A stretch of DNA of 64,000 nucleotides. It comes from Anthostomella pinea. Lineage: Eukaryota; Ascomycota; Sordariomycetes; Xylariales; Xylariaceae. The stretch's first letter is position 1. Every line of letters starts with the position of its first letter. The stretch lies in assembly GCA_963556695.1 (NCBI GenBank), contig CAUWAG010000013.1:1612001-1676000 (forward strand), in the 5' to 3' direction. A model generated the notes under the pieces. It was given only the letters and a program-made list of their open reading frames with translations. It ran no database searches and was not told the DNA's origin. This document shows, in pieces, positions 23,693 through 34,906 of this stretch. The position numbers were made by a program, and so were the translations under genes.

Positions 23693-24740
23693 TTCGTAGG
23701 GTATGGGTAGTACTGGGATGTCACTTCGGGCCGAGGAGCAGATGGAATGAAATCATATATACATAATTCACATATTTACTATCACTGGTGAGCCTCGCGG
23801 AGCCCAATCCGAACTGTAGTCATCGTCTGCGCAGCAGGCTTGGCCTACCTGCGTTGTCATGCACCTCTGCCCAGCTGAACTCATGCAAGCCCTGAGGCTG
23901 TGCAATGTAACACTGCTGTGGCAAAAGGGGGGCTGACGTTGACAACCATTGGCAGCAAGTGACTACCTACCTAGGTGACTACCCAGCATGGGGTGTGTAC
24001 GCCATCATCACGTGTGCGCATGTGCAGTGCATGAAAGCTCGTGTTCAATACCGGTCAAACTGCAAATGAGTGCAAGCAAGATCAAACCGACACCCCTATC
24101 TGCTGTGACTCTTGTTGGAGGAATATGACTTGCGTAACGTATAGCCGCAGCAGCAGTCTTATGCCCCACTCTTCGATGAGGCTTGTTCATTGATAAGTTA
24201 CGTAGTTCCATCTGCTGTTGTGTTTAGTATATCGGGGAAACACCAAAGCAAGGTGCAAGCATACCACGAATTAGTCATATTCAAGTTGTTCAATACATAA
24301 GAACCAAGCACAATCCTCTTTACATCGTTTATAATCTGCGAAATAGTTTTATGAGATGTTTCGGATATTCCTTGCTACGTGGGTTGTGTCGCGCAGGGGG
24401 ATCGTGGGAACGTAACGGGCCCCTTTATCGGAATACTAATGGGAAGCCGACTCGTGAGAGTATACATATGTTTGCCTGAACTGCACTTGGTCACTGTTTT
24501 TTTTCCCAGGCAGAGGAATTGAGAAGTATTCCGTTTCTTGAACCTACCACAACATAGATCACTGTCTCTTTTTCAACGCATCGCTCCCTATCACAACCAG
24601 CATAGCCCGTCCTTGACACACGGATACGAGTTTTACCCACAGCTTGTTTTTCCTTCCAAAGGTTTCGTGAGCAGTTGCCTTACGCAACGCCTATATATTC
24701 ACCACATTTTCACTGACCTGCGAATTTTCCCCTCTACAAC
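23693..24740. other. Intergenic, no gene supported
   Basis: AT content rises and small open frames are random-looking. A pyrimidine-rich leader-like stretch lies at 24560-24740, immediately before the ATG of the broken gene that follows, and may be its relic promoter. No repeats were recognised. Confidence 0.4.
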
Positions 24741-26990
24741 ATGGCCTCCACCGAGCAGATTCAGATTGAGCGGGCAGAAAAAATACTCAGCAACTTCTCT
24801 CAACTGCGCAAGATCATGCACGGCCTTGGAGCCACAGTATCAAGATGATGGACCAACAAATCAGCCGCCAAACGGCGAGCTGTGCTCATCACGACGTGGC
24901 CTGGAATTGCGACTATGCACCGACCCGACATACATGCCTGGAGACAGCAGAAGACGAGAGGCAACGATAACACTTTCTACTGTTCTTCTTTCTGCCATGG
25001 AGAAGCCGGAGTCTGTGACCTCAGAGCTCATGGCTCGTACTCCAAGAAGATCAACCGACGCAAGCGTGCGGCCCCCTCCCCTTGAACAGTTTTGGGTGCT
25101 GCGATGGATTTCCGGTGAGGTCCGACTGTTCTCCCTCGGTCTCGGCTCATCTATTCTTCAGTTTCCTCTTCTCTCAAGCAAGGTATGTACGCCAATCCGT
25201 TCCGATTGGACTGCGCTCACTTTTTTGCAGAATGGCGACATTTTGGGTTCAATACCCAAGGCTTAGGTTAGGCCTTTACTTTTCGCCCTTTCTTCGCCCG
25301 TTTCTCAGTCCGCCGCTTGCGATCGCTCTGCGCTCACATATCTCGGTTCCGGCCCTCCTACTATGATCATCATATGATCACTCTGGCCTGCATTGAATCT
25401 CCAGGACCTTCTATATACAATTACCACTCCTACTTCTCTCGTCGCGAGCCACAACCCATCCGCACGCCTTCATCCATACAGACTTGGACCCTACACGTCT
25501 AGCACAAGCCATTGGCTATACAAAAGTTGACTTCAAAGAAAGAGTCCCGGTTCCGTTCGTCTCCGCTCCGCTCCGCAGCACGGCGTTGCCCCGACTCCAT
25601 TGTCTTTGGTCACGCAAACGCCTTCGTCGAAGACCCGATGAATTTAGATGACCCTATCGATACATCGGTAGATGACCGTGTCGCTCTCTACGAGCCTATG
25701 GACATTGACATTGGCACGGACGTAGGCTGCAGTACCGAGACGATTATGCAAATGGCCATGGCAATCGCGGTGTCCGCTCCCGCTCCGACGCCGTTTAGGA
25801 CGCCGCAGTCGATGCCGCAGGGACAGTCCAAATTCCCATAGTCGGCCAAGTGCATTTCCATTCACGCACTTTGCCTCTCCTCTGTCTGTCCCCGCCGTGG
25901 TTGCGTCCTTCCACGAGACGAATGAAGCAACCGAGTACATGAAGTTACACCATGTACCGAGGAACGCTTTGAATCAGAAGTACTTAGCGGCCTCTCTTCG
26001 TCTACAGGCGAACATACGATAGAGTCGATGTGCAAAGCCTTGATGACCGCCAATATACCCATTCAGATCGCTCTGACGACCAGTGGTTTCTCAGCTCTTA
26101 TCCGGTTGCATGCACCACGAGGTTCTCTACAGGAATCTTCGCGGCTGTGAGATCTTCTGGGGCACCGTTTCGGCCGAGTGGCGCGTTGCTGCCGACCTAA
26201 GGCCCGCGATGTTCAGAAGATCGTCGAGACTTTCGTTCAAGCACGCCAGGCTTACAAGAACATCACCACACCGCTTACCCAGCTCTTTGGCCAGTGGAAC
26301 GCCGTACGAAATCAGTTCTTACAGATGGGACCAGTTGTCCAGATGCAGCTCGCGATCCGACCAAGTCAGCTTGGCGCTATCACCAACGGTCTGCAGGGTA
26401 TATACTTTTTGGCCAGGAAATTATTCATGACATTAACTGAGATAGACACCGGCACCGTGAGCTCGTCAGAACGTTCCCTAGACGAACCGAGTCATGAGCC
26501 GTGCACTCTCGCTGCTACAAGGGCCGAGGCACTCTACCGTGTACCTAAAAATATGGATATTACACGCATCCTACAGCTTCTGGCATCGAAACATGACGAC
26601 GCACAGGGGCATCTTCTTCTTCTCAAGGAGGATCCGGCATATTTCCTGTGTGAAATTCGACAATAACATGCACACCGCATGGAACGAGGATGGTAACCCT
26701 CGTCGGAGAGCAAAGGAGCAGAACGAGCTTCTTTGGCGATCGCGCCTTGTCCAAACTGTGGTCTCATCATTCGTGGGGACGCATGCGTCAGAAACTCATT
26801 GAGCAATTGCTCAAGCCGACAGTTGCTCTGGGATGTTCTTTTCACACGACGATAGCTGCCATGATTGATGTTCTCGTAAGTAGCGTTCTTGCCGATTTCA
26901 GAAAGGGGGGAATGGTGCGTCAGGGAATATGCGACGTCGCTGCTAAGGCCTTGCCTTCGAGGCCAATGTGCAGTTCTTCGATGCACCCGA
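24741..26990 (+). pseudogene. Degenerate copy of a conserved fungal gene of unknown function
   Basis: The frame begins MASTEQIQIERAEKILSNF, is interrupted by TGA at 24846-24848, then continues in the same frame with WTNKSAAKRRAVLITTWPGI and MHRPDIHAWRQQ. This resembles the start of a large fungal family I know only as hypothetical (pattern: RAxxIL..F..LR..., RWxxKxxxxRxxxL...WP.M...HRPDF.A). A later block at 26178-26666 (KIVETFVQARQAYKNITTPL, then LKEDPAYF) resembles the downstream part of the same family. Between and after these blocks family-like residues appear in different frames, and the frame ends at 26664 right after EDPAYFLCEIRQ. The whole is best read as one pseudogene with a nonsense codon and several frameshifts. 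Extent at both ends is approximate. Confidence 0.55.
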
Positions 26991-27747
26991 TGACACCTAC
27001 GGAGCCTTCGTATAGCTTACAAACATTCGGTATTAAAAAGGTATAGACACCAGAGACTTGTTGTACCTCCAGGAGTTTGTTGTAGTATTAAGAGGGGATT
27101 GCTTGCCGGATGTGAGCGGCTAGCGTATCGAGATTATGCACGTAAGGGGGCCCGACCCCTCTATTCTCGTTGACAAGCCCAGTGTTCAGCCCCACATCAA
27201 CTTTCTATACACATGTGCCTTTTTGGTAGCTTTCCCAGATGCTGACAAATCACAAGTCTTGTTGTAATCTATCAGTGGTCTGGGTGGTGCTTGATTAAAA
27301 GGTCGGATGGAAAGGATTCCATCCGAGATGTATCTAAATACCTAAATTACAGTGGTGAGGTACCTGGGGCAAAAAAGGGTTGCCAGGCAGCCTTCATCAG
27401 GTAACCTCCAACATATCTGGTGGGGTTACCAGAATACTCCATATGGGTCCATGCAATGGATCCACACACATACATACAAAGTTGAGCTGGCGCCAGACAA
27501 CCAGAAATACGTTTACAACGACTACGCTCTTAATATAACGTCGCATATGTTATTCTGTATATTTTTAAATACTAATACCGGTGGTTTAAAAGTGTTATTA
27601 TATAATTACGTAGTTAATAATAACGATAAAAATACGGTATTTAAAGTTGTTATTACCGTTAAAGTATTATATATATTGATAGCTTAAATCCGTACTTATT
27701 AATATATATTTAAATTAATATTTATAACATTAATAGAAACGCATCGT
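26991..27747. other. AT-rich intergenic, degraded repeat DNA
   Basis: From about 27530 the sequence is strongly AT-rich, with motifs such as AACGATAAAAATACG that recur near 28028 and 28340. No coding potential. It looks like RIP-degraded repeats bordering the inverted repeat that follows. Confidence 0.45.
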
Positions 27748-28056
27748 AGTTATAAAACGTACTTTTATCGTAATTTATTAAAAAATTGTGAGATTCTAAA
27801 AGGGTCACAAGCCTTAGAGGTGTGAGCGGTCGCTGCAAATGTTGTTGTCATTCTCAAGTATGCTCGGCAGGGCTAATCTACAGCTAAATACCATACTACA
27901 CTATGCCAGGGTGTATCCACTGTTCTCTTGACAGCCCTATAGTGGGTACTGCACCTAAGGGCACCATATCTGGGATCCAACATCTGACGAAAATGTCGAA
28001 AATTAAAATATCGACTTATTAATAACAACGATAAAAGTACGCTTTATAACTATTAC
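27748..28056. repeat. MITE-like repeat, copy 2, with inverted AT-rich arms
   Basis: The core 27788-27988 (201 bp) is about 92-93 percent identical to the reverse complement of 14641-14841, the two cores being exactly equal in length. It is framed by imperfect inverted arms: about 27748-27785 (containing AAAACGTACTTTTATCG) and about 28017-28056 (containing CGATAAAAGTACGC). This is a foldback structure with no open frame, as expected of a non-autonomous element. Differences from copy 1 are mostly transitions. Confidence 0.68.
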
Positions 28057-28405
28057 GCTTTTGAATTAACGGTCGTATATATTAAACGTTGTTAGAATTT
28101 GTATGCGGAAATATTGGTTCATTCGTTCGTGGTTCTGTATCTACTTTGGTACGGACGAATTCACATCTAAATACAGGTGTAACGCGCCTGCCTGCCGTAG
28201 CGCTAGAGCTGTGGGGCAACGTCGCTAGTCGACCGTTCCTAGGGCGCTCGGACTACCCCAATCCACCTGGTCCGTGCGCGGACCACCTGCAGCCACACCA
28301 CCTGCACCACTCCATCTAACAAACGTATTAATTTAAATAAGTACGAATTTTATCGTTATTGTATACTAGCTTAAAATTATAATAAATATATATATATTTA
28401 CAAGT

Positions 28406-28481
28406 GTCAGATTTCAAAGGGTTGACAAGCCTGTGGTCTTGAGCGGTAGCTGCAATTGTTGTTATCATTTCTTAGCTATCC
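28406..28481. repeat. Diverged partial copy of the 201-bp repeat
   Basis: This stretch aligns with the start of copy 2 (27788 onward) in the same orientation: terminus GTCAGATTTCAAAGGG, then GACAAGCC, TTGAGCGGTAGCTGCAA and TTGTTGTTATCATT. Identity is clearly lower than between copies 1 and 2 and fades after about 75 bases. It shows that the family has at least three members in this window. Confidence 0.5.
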
Positions 28482-29041
28482 CAATTGGGTGGTATCTACA
28501 CCTATTTGTACAGCTCCGGAGATGCCGGAGACGATCCTCCGGCCCACCTTTTCCTGAGTCAACGTACGATTCAGGGTGCTAGTCATGGCAGCCTGCTTGA
28601 CTAGCCACCTGACTAGCCAGTACTCTACAGGGCATACGCCCTTGGAGATCACTTGAATTTGACAATAAGTGTTGACATACAGGTGCCGTGCAAGTGTCGT
28701 GCAGGTGCGGCGCCAGCTGCGCAACAGCTGGAATGGACCAGAATAGCTGGTCAAAGGAAGAAAGGGGCAGAAAGCCCCTATTCAGGGATGGGAAGCCCCC
28801 ATTCAGGGGCTTTCAGGGGTGATAGACAAGAAGTCGTTGACAGTCAGATCTAAGGATGGGCCAGTCTTTCAGGATTGTACTGTATTTAGTACTGAGATTC
28901 GTCCCAAGGACCGAAGTTAGATCACGCAACCAGTACACACCATTCTTGACCCCATGATATGGTCCTGTATTGTGACAATAGGTAATATAAGGCTAAATGT
29001 TAAGCTTGTTAATAAGAGTAGGTATATATATAGTCTTATTA
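28482..29041. other. Repeat-rich intergenic, no gene supported
   Basis: Contains a local inverted motif near 28768-28812 (AAAGCCCCT...AGGGGCTTT, with a repeated CCATTCAGGG-like unit) and AT-rich flanks. No coding sequence supported. Confidence 0.35.
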
Positions 29042-29697
29042 CGTGCACCTTGAAAAAAAATTCCTTACGTGCACCTTGATTTCTAGCCACACCTGCAGCC
29101 ACCTGCCACCAACTGCAACTAAGCCACCTGTCTCGGCACACCTACCAGGCTAAATGGCCACCACGATCGGGTTTCGTGTGGTAATGCCATACAACTCCAG
29201 ATCATCATGTCCGTCATACCTGTATATGCCAATCGCAATCAAAACAAAAGGACAGCTTAGCCGAAGTGCATAGCCGTCACGATCAGGTTTCGTGTGGTGA
29301 TGCCATACAATTTCAGATCATCGTGACCATCGGTCGCGTCTCATTAGATGACCATCGGTCGCGTTTAATTAAGGGGGGAGGCAGCCCACGGTAGATGGCC
29401 ACTACGATCGGCTTTTATATGGAGATGCCATTCACTTCCAGATCATCGTGTCCCTCGCAGCTGGATACGTTGATCAGATGGCTATTGGTCACGTCAACCA
29501 AAGCCGAACTGGATGGCTATCACCATCGGGGTTTGTGTGTAAATACCACAATTCCAGATCACCATGCCCCTAGCAGCTGGGCTGGGCTGGCTACGGTAGC
29601 TGGCTAGACCTGGTTGGTGGTGAGCTTAGTGGCTGCCAGCTGACTAGCAGATGGCTAGAAATCAAGGTGCACCTAAGGATCTTTTTCAAGGTGCACG
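29042..29697. mobile_element. Non-autonomous DNA element with 46-48 bp terminal inverted repeats and TA duplication
   Basis: The left end (29042-29089) and right end (29652-29697) are inverted copies, both beginning CGTGCACCTTGAAAAA and both reaching CACCTTGATTTCTAGCCA. They differ by about three substitutions and a 2-nt gap. Each terminal repeat contains the motif GTGCACCTTGA twice, about 28 bases apart, like paired transposase-binding sites. The element is flanked by TA on both sides (29040-29041 and 29698-29699). The 656-bp interior has no transposase frame; it contains about four degenerate tandem units. A Tc1/mariner-class origin is inferred from the TA target. The TIR is unrelated to that of the element at 20969. 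Confidence 0.82.
29154..29600. repeat. Degenerate tandem repeat (four units, about 116-124 bp period)
   Basis: Units start near 29154, 29270, 29394 and 29513. Each opens with a form of ATGGCCACCACGATCGGG, continues TTTCGTGTGG..ATGCCA, and then has CCAGATCATCATGTCC. They lie wholly within the TIR-bounded element. Units differ substantially, so the duplication is old. In some, TTGGTCACGTC or CGGTCGCGTT follows. Confidence 0.7.
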
Positions 29698-30056
29698 TAG
29701 TGGTACTGTATGTATAACCCCTCAACACCATCAACATTGATGCCACGCCGCATCACCCCCAGCGGTAGGTATTCATGACAGGCGTTCTATGAATCTCCTT
29801 AAGCGCTTGCTGCCAAGCAGATCCTGAAGCTCCAACAACACCTACAGAGATCTCACAGTATCTTTACTGCATAATGGCTGAGGAAGGCCAAGCGACGCCT
29901 GTGAGGCGTCATCGTGAGTAGCCAAATCTCAACATGCCCGGCAGACCATCAAGCTGAAATGCACGCGCAGAAAACCCAGCGATATTGTCAGTCGACTATC
30001 CGATTTCACCTCTTAGCCACTGCGACGATATGAGTAGACTGACGAAGATGACACAG

Positions 30057-30889
30057 CGTGTGCGACATCCAAGACAAGTTCCGCAACGCCATATGGCAAT
30101 TCGATAAGATGTAGGCACATCCCCCGCATTGACCCAAATCATGCCCGGCCAGCACTAACCGAGGTCCTCAAACCACCAGACTCCTCACCGCGCAAAAGGT
30201 GCTGCGCGCCGCAGAGATACTGAAGATACCTATCTACGTGACGACGCAGAACGGCGGCAAACTGGGCCCCACGGTGCTGGAGCTGCAGCCACTCCTCAAA
30301 GATGCTGTAGTTTCCGCCGACAAGACGTACTTCAGTATGATGGTGCCTGAGGTCGCACAGCACTTCCTGCCGGGCCCGGCAACGACGACTGTGTACCCGT
30401 CTCAGGCGCAGCCGAAGCCGAAGAGCGAGGTCGTCATTGTTGGTATTGAGAGCCATATCTGCGTGACGCAGACGACGCTGGACCTACGTGAGTGGCTCGA
30501 GTGTTGTACCAAACCCCCTTTCCATCGTGGAAGTGCACCAACCCGAAATACCCTTGAGAACACTATATATCACTTCTACCTACACCCAAGATGATTTTTT
30601 CAACCTTATCAAAGGGATACTATAATCTGACTGACGACTTCCAGTGGCGGCCGGCCATCGCGTCTATGTGCTCGCCGACGGCGTCAGCAGCTGCAACGAG
30701 CAGGAAGTGCCCATCGCGCTGGCACGACTGCGCACCGAGGGCGCCATCGTCACGACGAGCGAAAGCTGGCTGTACGAGTGCATGGGAGACGCGGGCATTC
30801 CCGAGTTCCGCGACATCGCCAAGGTGGTTAAGGAGACGAGCACGGCTACCAAGACGGCGCTCGGCGGGCTTTTCAACAGCAAGATGTAG
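30057..30889 (+). CDS. Isochorismatase-family (cysteine) hydrolase, 5' end unresolved
   Basis: Exons 30057..30110, 30180..30487 and 30645..30889 encode about 202 residues with the family's catalytic triad intact: Asp in VCDIQDKF, Lys in ADKTYFSM and Cys in GIESHICVTQT. Introns (69 and 157 nt) have GTAGGC...CAG and GTGAGT...CAG and keep frame, the second giving TTLDLLAAGHRVYVLADGVS. The hydrophobic first beta strand that normally precedes CDIQ is absent: stop codons lie just upstream, so an earlier exon is required, yet the nearest candidate ATG (29874, MAEEGQATPVRRH, followed by GTGAGT) does not splice in frame to it. Either an exon was missed or the 5' end is damaged; a TIR element lies only 360 bp upstream of the first coding base. 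Substrate unknown; relatives are mostly uncharacterised (nicotinamidase-like fold). Confidence 0.72.
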
Positions 30890-31753
30890 GCCGTGGTGCT
30901 TACAGAAGACCGATCAGTGTACGAGTGAGCGGGCCGGAAGGCGTCTGGTATGCCAGCCATGGTACGGTGGAGATAGACAGGACATTGCTTGCTGTATGGC
31001 ATATGAACCGGAACCGTAAGTTAACGTCACCTTACGCGACATGACACTGAAGCTATGATTCCTTCTTTTCCACATTGAGTCTTTGATCATCAAGGTGGAC
31101 CAAGTCCGCCACTCAAGAACAACTTACCACCGAAGCGGCGGATAATAAGACCTCCCCAGCAGCCTTCCCCATTGATCCCTTTCAGGCCGATGTCCCTCAT
31201 GCTCGCCGTTGCAGCACTGCTCGCAAGCCCGCCGCCATCCCGGGACCGCTTCCACGCAGCCGCAGACGCAGATGCAGACACCCATACACGGACATCCCGG
31301 GTAGGCGTCGCGGCCGATGTTAGGATGGCGGCTATTATAACTCTCGTCGTCGCCGTAACTATCCCATCCCACGTTCCAATTAAATGGCATGTTGGCTAGT
31401 AGCGTAGTTGTGGACGTCGTCGGTATTTGTTAAGGTCTTTTCTTTTTTTGCGGCGAAAACAAGCGGTTTGTAGTTAATAGCGAGCTTCTCTTTTTGCCCG
31501 TTCGCGTGGCTTTTGTAGAAATCCTGGCTTTTATAGGAATTCTTCTTGGTTCTACCGTCAGAGGTAAAAGCCTGATCCAACTACCATCACTGAGCCCGCG
31601 TCTGTGTCTCGCTATGCGACATGAAAGATGTTTCTATGAATTCCAATTCTCAGCTAATATGCGTGCGTGTATGGGTATATATGTCACCAAAGGAAATCCT
31701 CCTCGCCGTACAAGTATTAAGTCCAGATCCAGGCTCATGTGCTGGATTACAGA
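30890..31753. other. Convergent intergenic region
   Basis: Lies between the 3' ends of two convergent genes. Open frames on both strands at 31090-31580 show no family features. Nothing else seen. Confidence 0.4.
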
Positions 31754-34065
31754 TCAAAAGGGCCGCGCCGAGGACCCCCGATTACTGGGCGTAGTAGGGG
31801 ACACGATATGCGTGTCTCCCCCGTCTCCCGGCCACCCATTCGAGCCCAACGTCGACACAAACGGCGACTGCGGCGACGACTCTTCTGCCTCTCTCCCATC
31901 GTTCGACGGCGTCCTGTAGGCCGTCGTCGCGCGTTCGGGCGTCGGCGGCGACTGCTCGACTCCCTCGCGCTCGTCGTGCGACGGCGTCGTGCCCACTGCC
32001 GACACCCGATCATCTGTATCATCATAGTCCGTCCGCTCGCCGTCGCTGCCCGCCGGAAGCTCGTGGTAGACCACGGGCGGCGGCGGCAGCGACTCGCCAT
32101 GCAGCTCCGTTGTGGGCCGGACGTGCGTCTCGTCGCCGTCGAGCTCCAGGCCGCGTGCTCCCGGCGGCGCGCTGGGCACCTTCTCGCCGTTCGCGGCGAT
32201 GCCGACGCCGAGCGTCACGGGCGTGGACTCGGACTCGATCGTCGACTCCGGCGCGCGCGGGTTGGAGTTGTGCACCGGCCCGTGGAGGATGGAGTCGCTG
32301 GGTTCTGGGTAGGATGCTTCGCCGGTGAAGACGAATTGGTTGCGGCGGCGGCGGCGGATGAAGAACCAGATGGCTGCGCCGATGATGGCGAGGAGGGCTA
32401 CCACGCCGATTACGATGCCCGCGATGGCGCCGCCGCCGAGTTTGGATGAACTGCCCGAGCTGCCCGAGCCCCCTGAGCCCCCTGAGCCGCTTCCTGGGTC
32501 AGATGAGCTAGAGTCGTCTTCTTTGGATCTGATGGTGACGATGTTTGCCTCGGCACCCTCGTTCCATGTACATGCCGAGACGTTGAACACGCCGCGCTCG
32601 TAGTCGGCTGTGAGGTAACTATGAAGGAGTGTTAGCGCCATCAATATTCCAACCAGATCAGAACAACTTCGTCGTTCGAGGAGTCCTTACGCTTCTTGGA
32701 GGAATGTCCGGCCCAACGTGTACTGAGTCTCATTGGCTGCCTTCTTCAGCGGGAAATAGTAGCTGGTATTCGCCACCAGCGGGGCCTCTGCCTGGAGGTC
32801 GAACGCATCGTACGGAAGCGTAATCCTTACGGCGTCTCCGCCCGAGGTGACATCCGATAGTCTGAAGGTCACCTGCGCATCCGAGTTGAGCAGGTCGGTA
32901 TGGTGAGTGTCGTTCACCAGATACAAGCCAGACGTGGTGTCGAGAGTCAGCCCGAACGCTTCTTCGAAGGCGGTACACACGTCCTCCGGAAGCCAGAGGT
33001 TGGGGTCGGTGGAGTCGATGAAGATGCTGATGGGGTCGGTGAGCAGATTGGATGTAGCCGATCCGCTGTAGCTTATGGACTGGAGGACAACGACCAGGTC
33101 CCGAGTCTGGTCGTCTGCCATGGTGAAGGTGACCGAGTTCTCCGTGAAGCGGGACGTGTCGTACCCGGAGAAGATCAGTTGGCCGTAGACTTGCTTGAGA
33201 CCTGTCCGGTGATTAGCAGCAATTCAGAAAACGGGACCAGCTCGCATTTCTACTTACGATATTTCGCGCCCGCGGTATAACTCCAGCTCAAGCTTGGGAT
33301 AAGACTTTGGTCCTTGAGGGTCGAGATGAACGAAGAAGACGTATTATTTCCTACACCAGTGAAGTTTACCGGCTGGCTGTTCAGTCCAAAGATTCCCCTA
33401 TCACGTTCGCGAGTCAGAAACAGGCCAGCATGTGAGCCATGGCAACACTAGCTTACATATAGAAGGGTTTGGCTGTTTCGATACCACCGACGACCTGGTT
33501 GTCGACTTTAGGTCCCGTGAGACCTATACCCAGAGTATCATTGGCAAACGCGACGGGCTGGGAATAGCCGAGGTTCGCCTCAAGCCCAACCCCATTCTGC
33601 CAGTTGGTGCTGTAGGTGTTGATGCCGTAGAGGCCGATATAGTCATAAGTTGAAGAGTCATTGGGGTTGAACAAGTTGCCCCTAGAAACTGCGCAGTCCG
33701 ACGGCACCGGTGTCAAGACCGCGGACGAGCAGCCGTAATCTGACAAAGGAATCAACGTCTCGGGAGAGGCCGTAGAAACAAGCACCCTTATGTCTTGTTC
33801 TGTAGACCCGACTCGGACGTCGAAGCTGCTCCATGGTCCGTCATTCCCCTCACTACCCGCTACGTCAGCTGATGGACAGACACAAAGCCATCGAGAAAGA
33901 CGGAACATCTTACAAGTATTCACTCGGAGCTATCGAAACAGCCTCGAGCGTGGTGTCTTTGGATGAAGAACGTGCAATAAGGGCATGGCTATCACCCCCA
34001 GATGCCCTAGACTCGAGCATCCAACAGCAACATAGTGTCCAAAAGACCACCGCAAAATGCATCAT
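31754..34065 (-). CDS. Membrane-anchored pepsin-fold (A1-like) protein, probably catalytically impaired
   Basis: Five exons, 34065..33914, 33852..33457, 33397..33258, 33201..32691 and 32618..31754, give 687 residues; all four introns (55-72 nt) have GTAAGN/AG ends and keep frame. An N-terminal hydrophobic signal (MMHFAVVFWTLCCCWML) leads to a pepsin-like domain with typical stretches: GPWSSFDVRVGS, GIFGLNSQPVNFT, STLKDQSLIPSLSWSYTAGA and VYGQLIFSGYDTSRF. Where pepsins have the first DTG/DSG, this protein has VLVSTASPET, so the first catalytic Asp appears lost; the second site reads FIDSTDPNLWLP. After a Ser/Gly-rich stalk comes one membrane helix (GAIAGIVIGVVALLAIIGAA, about residues 464-487), a stop-transfer RRRRR, and a ~195-residue acidic, Pro/Ser/Thr-rich cytoplasmic tail. 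Proteins of this layout are common in filamentous fungi and usually labelled aspartic protease; a sensor or pseudo-enzyme role is my inference. Confidence 0.87.
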
Positions 34066-34906
34066 AATGGAGAACGCGTACACAAACACCAAGACACATG
34101 CATTAGAAAAGCATTTGTGCTGAAGAAAAAGAAGCGCGTCCTGGTTAACGATAGTCGGTAGAGTTACTCGGTTGACCGTTGAAGTCCCCAGAATGTGTGT
34201 GGGTATGGCCAGACCCCAGCCAGTTTTGCACCCACATCGTCTCCGGTCGGTAAGTCTACTGCCGTAATAACGTTCCGAGCTCATCCACCAAAACCCCTGG
34301 CGATATCGAAGCAGGTTTCCAGAAGGAACGTCATGGTGGCTGTCAACGTAGCATCGGTAAGCCAACCCCTGGCGCAATGCCAACGCCGTGGGCCAATGAT
34401 GGACGCGCAGAGGAGACGTCAGGGGGGCCCGGTCGACCACAACAAGCAGGCACACGGCCGCTACCCCAGAAGGAGGACCGCCAATCACGGACCGAACGTC
34501 GAGGTGATCCCACTTCGCAATGTTAATCTCCAGGCCGTGTTGCCAGTCATTTCCCCTTGCGGCCATTGAGCCGACCATGACAGCGTCGACACGTATAGGC
34601 AGGGGGGTTCTGCCAGATCATGATCAACAGAAGCGAGGACCATGCGCAAGCGAAGAGGTCTGCGCCCAGTTGCCACACTGCCGGTGGTGTGCCGGGCAGT
34701 CGGATAGGTCTTGCTCAGCCATCCCAGCGTCCAGCCATCTTTCAAATAAGACTGCAGGTGTGCCGAGTTTTCGATGCTTGTCTGTTCGGTTCAGCCCAGC
34801 TCTAGTTCAACCCTCGTTATTGCTCTAGACCTGCTCGATTTGTGCTTCACTCGTTCAATCGCAACTTCTCGTTAGTGCAGAAGAAGTCAAAGCCGAAATC
34901 GCAGAT
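34066..34906. promoter_or_regulatory. Divergent promoter region between two cell-surface genes
   Basis: The pepsin-fold membrane protein and the Thr-rich GPI-type protein are transcribed away from this 841-bp interval, which must contain both promoters. Shared control is possible but no paired motif was identified. Confidence 0.55.

Noticed and set aside
29154..29600. CRISPR-like array
   Set aside because: The four ~120-bp units have no short constant repeat with unique spacers, and they lie within a TIR-bounded transposable element in a eukaryotic genome.
31739..32449. Plus-strand Arg-rich frame of 236 codons
   Set aside because: Antisense shadow of the cytoplasmic tail and stalk of the pepsin-fold membrane protein.
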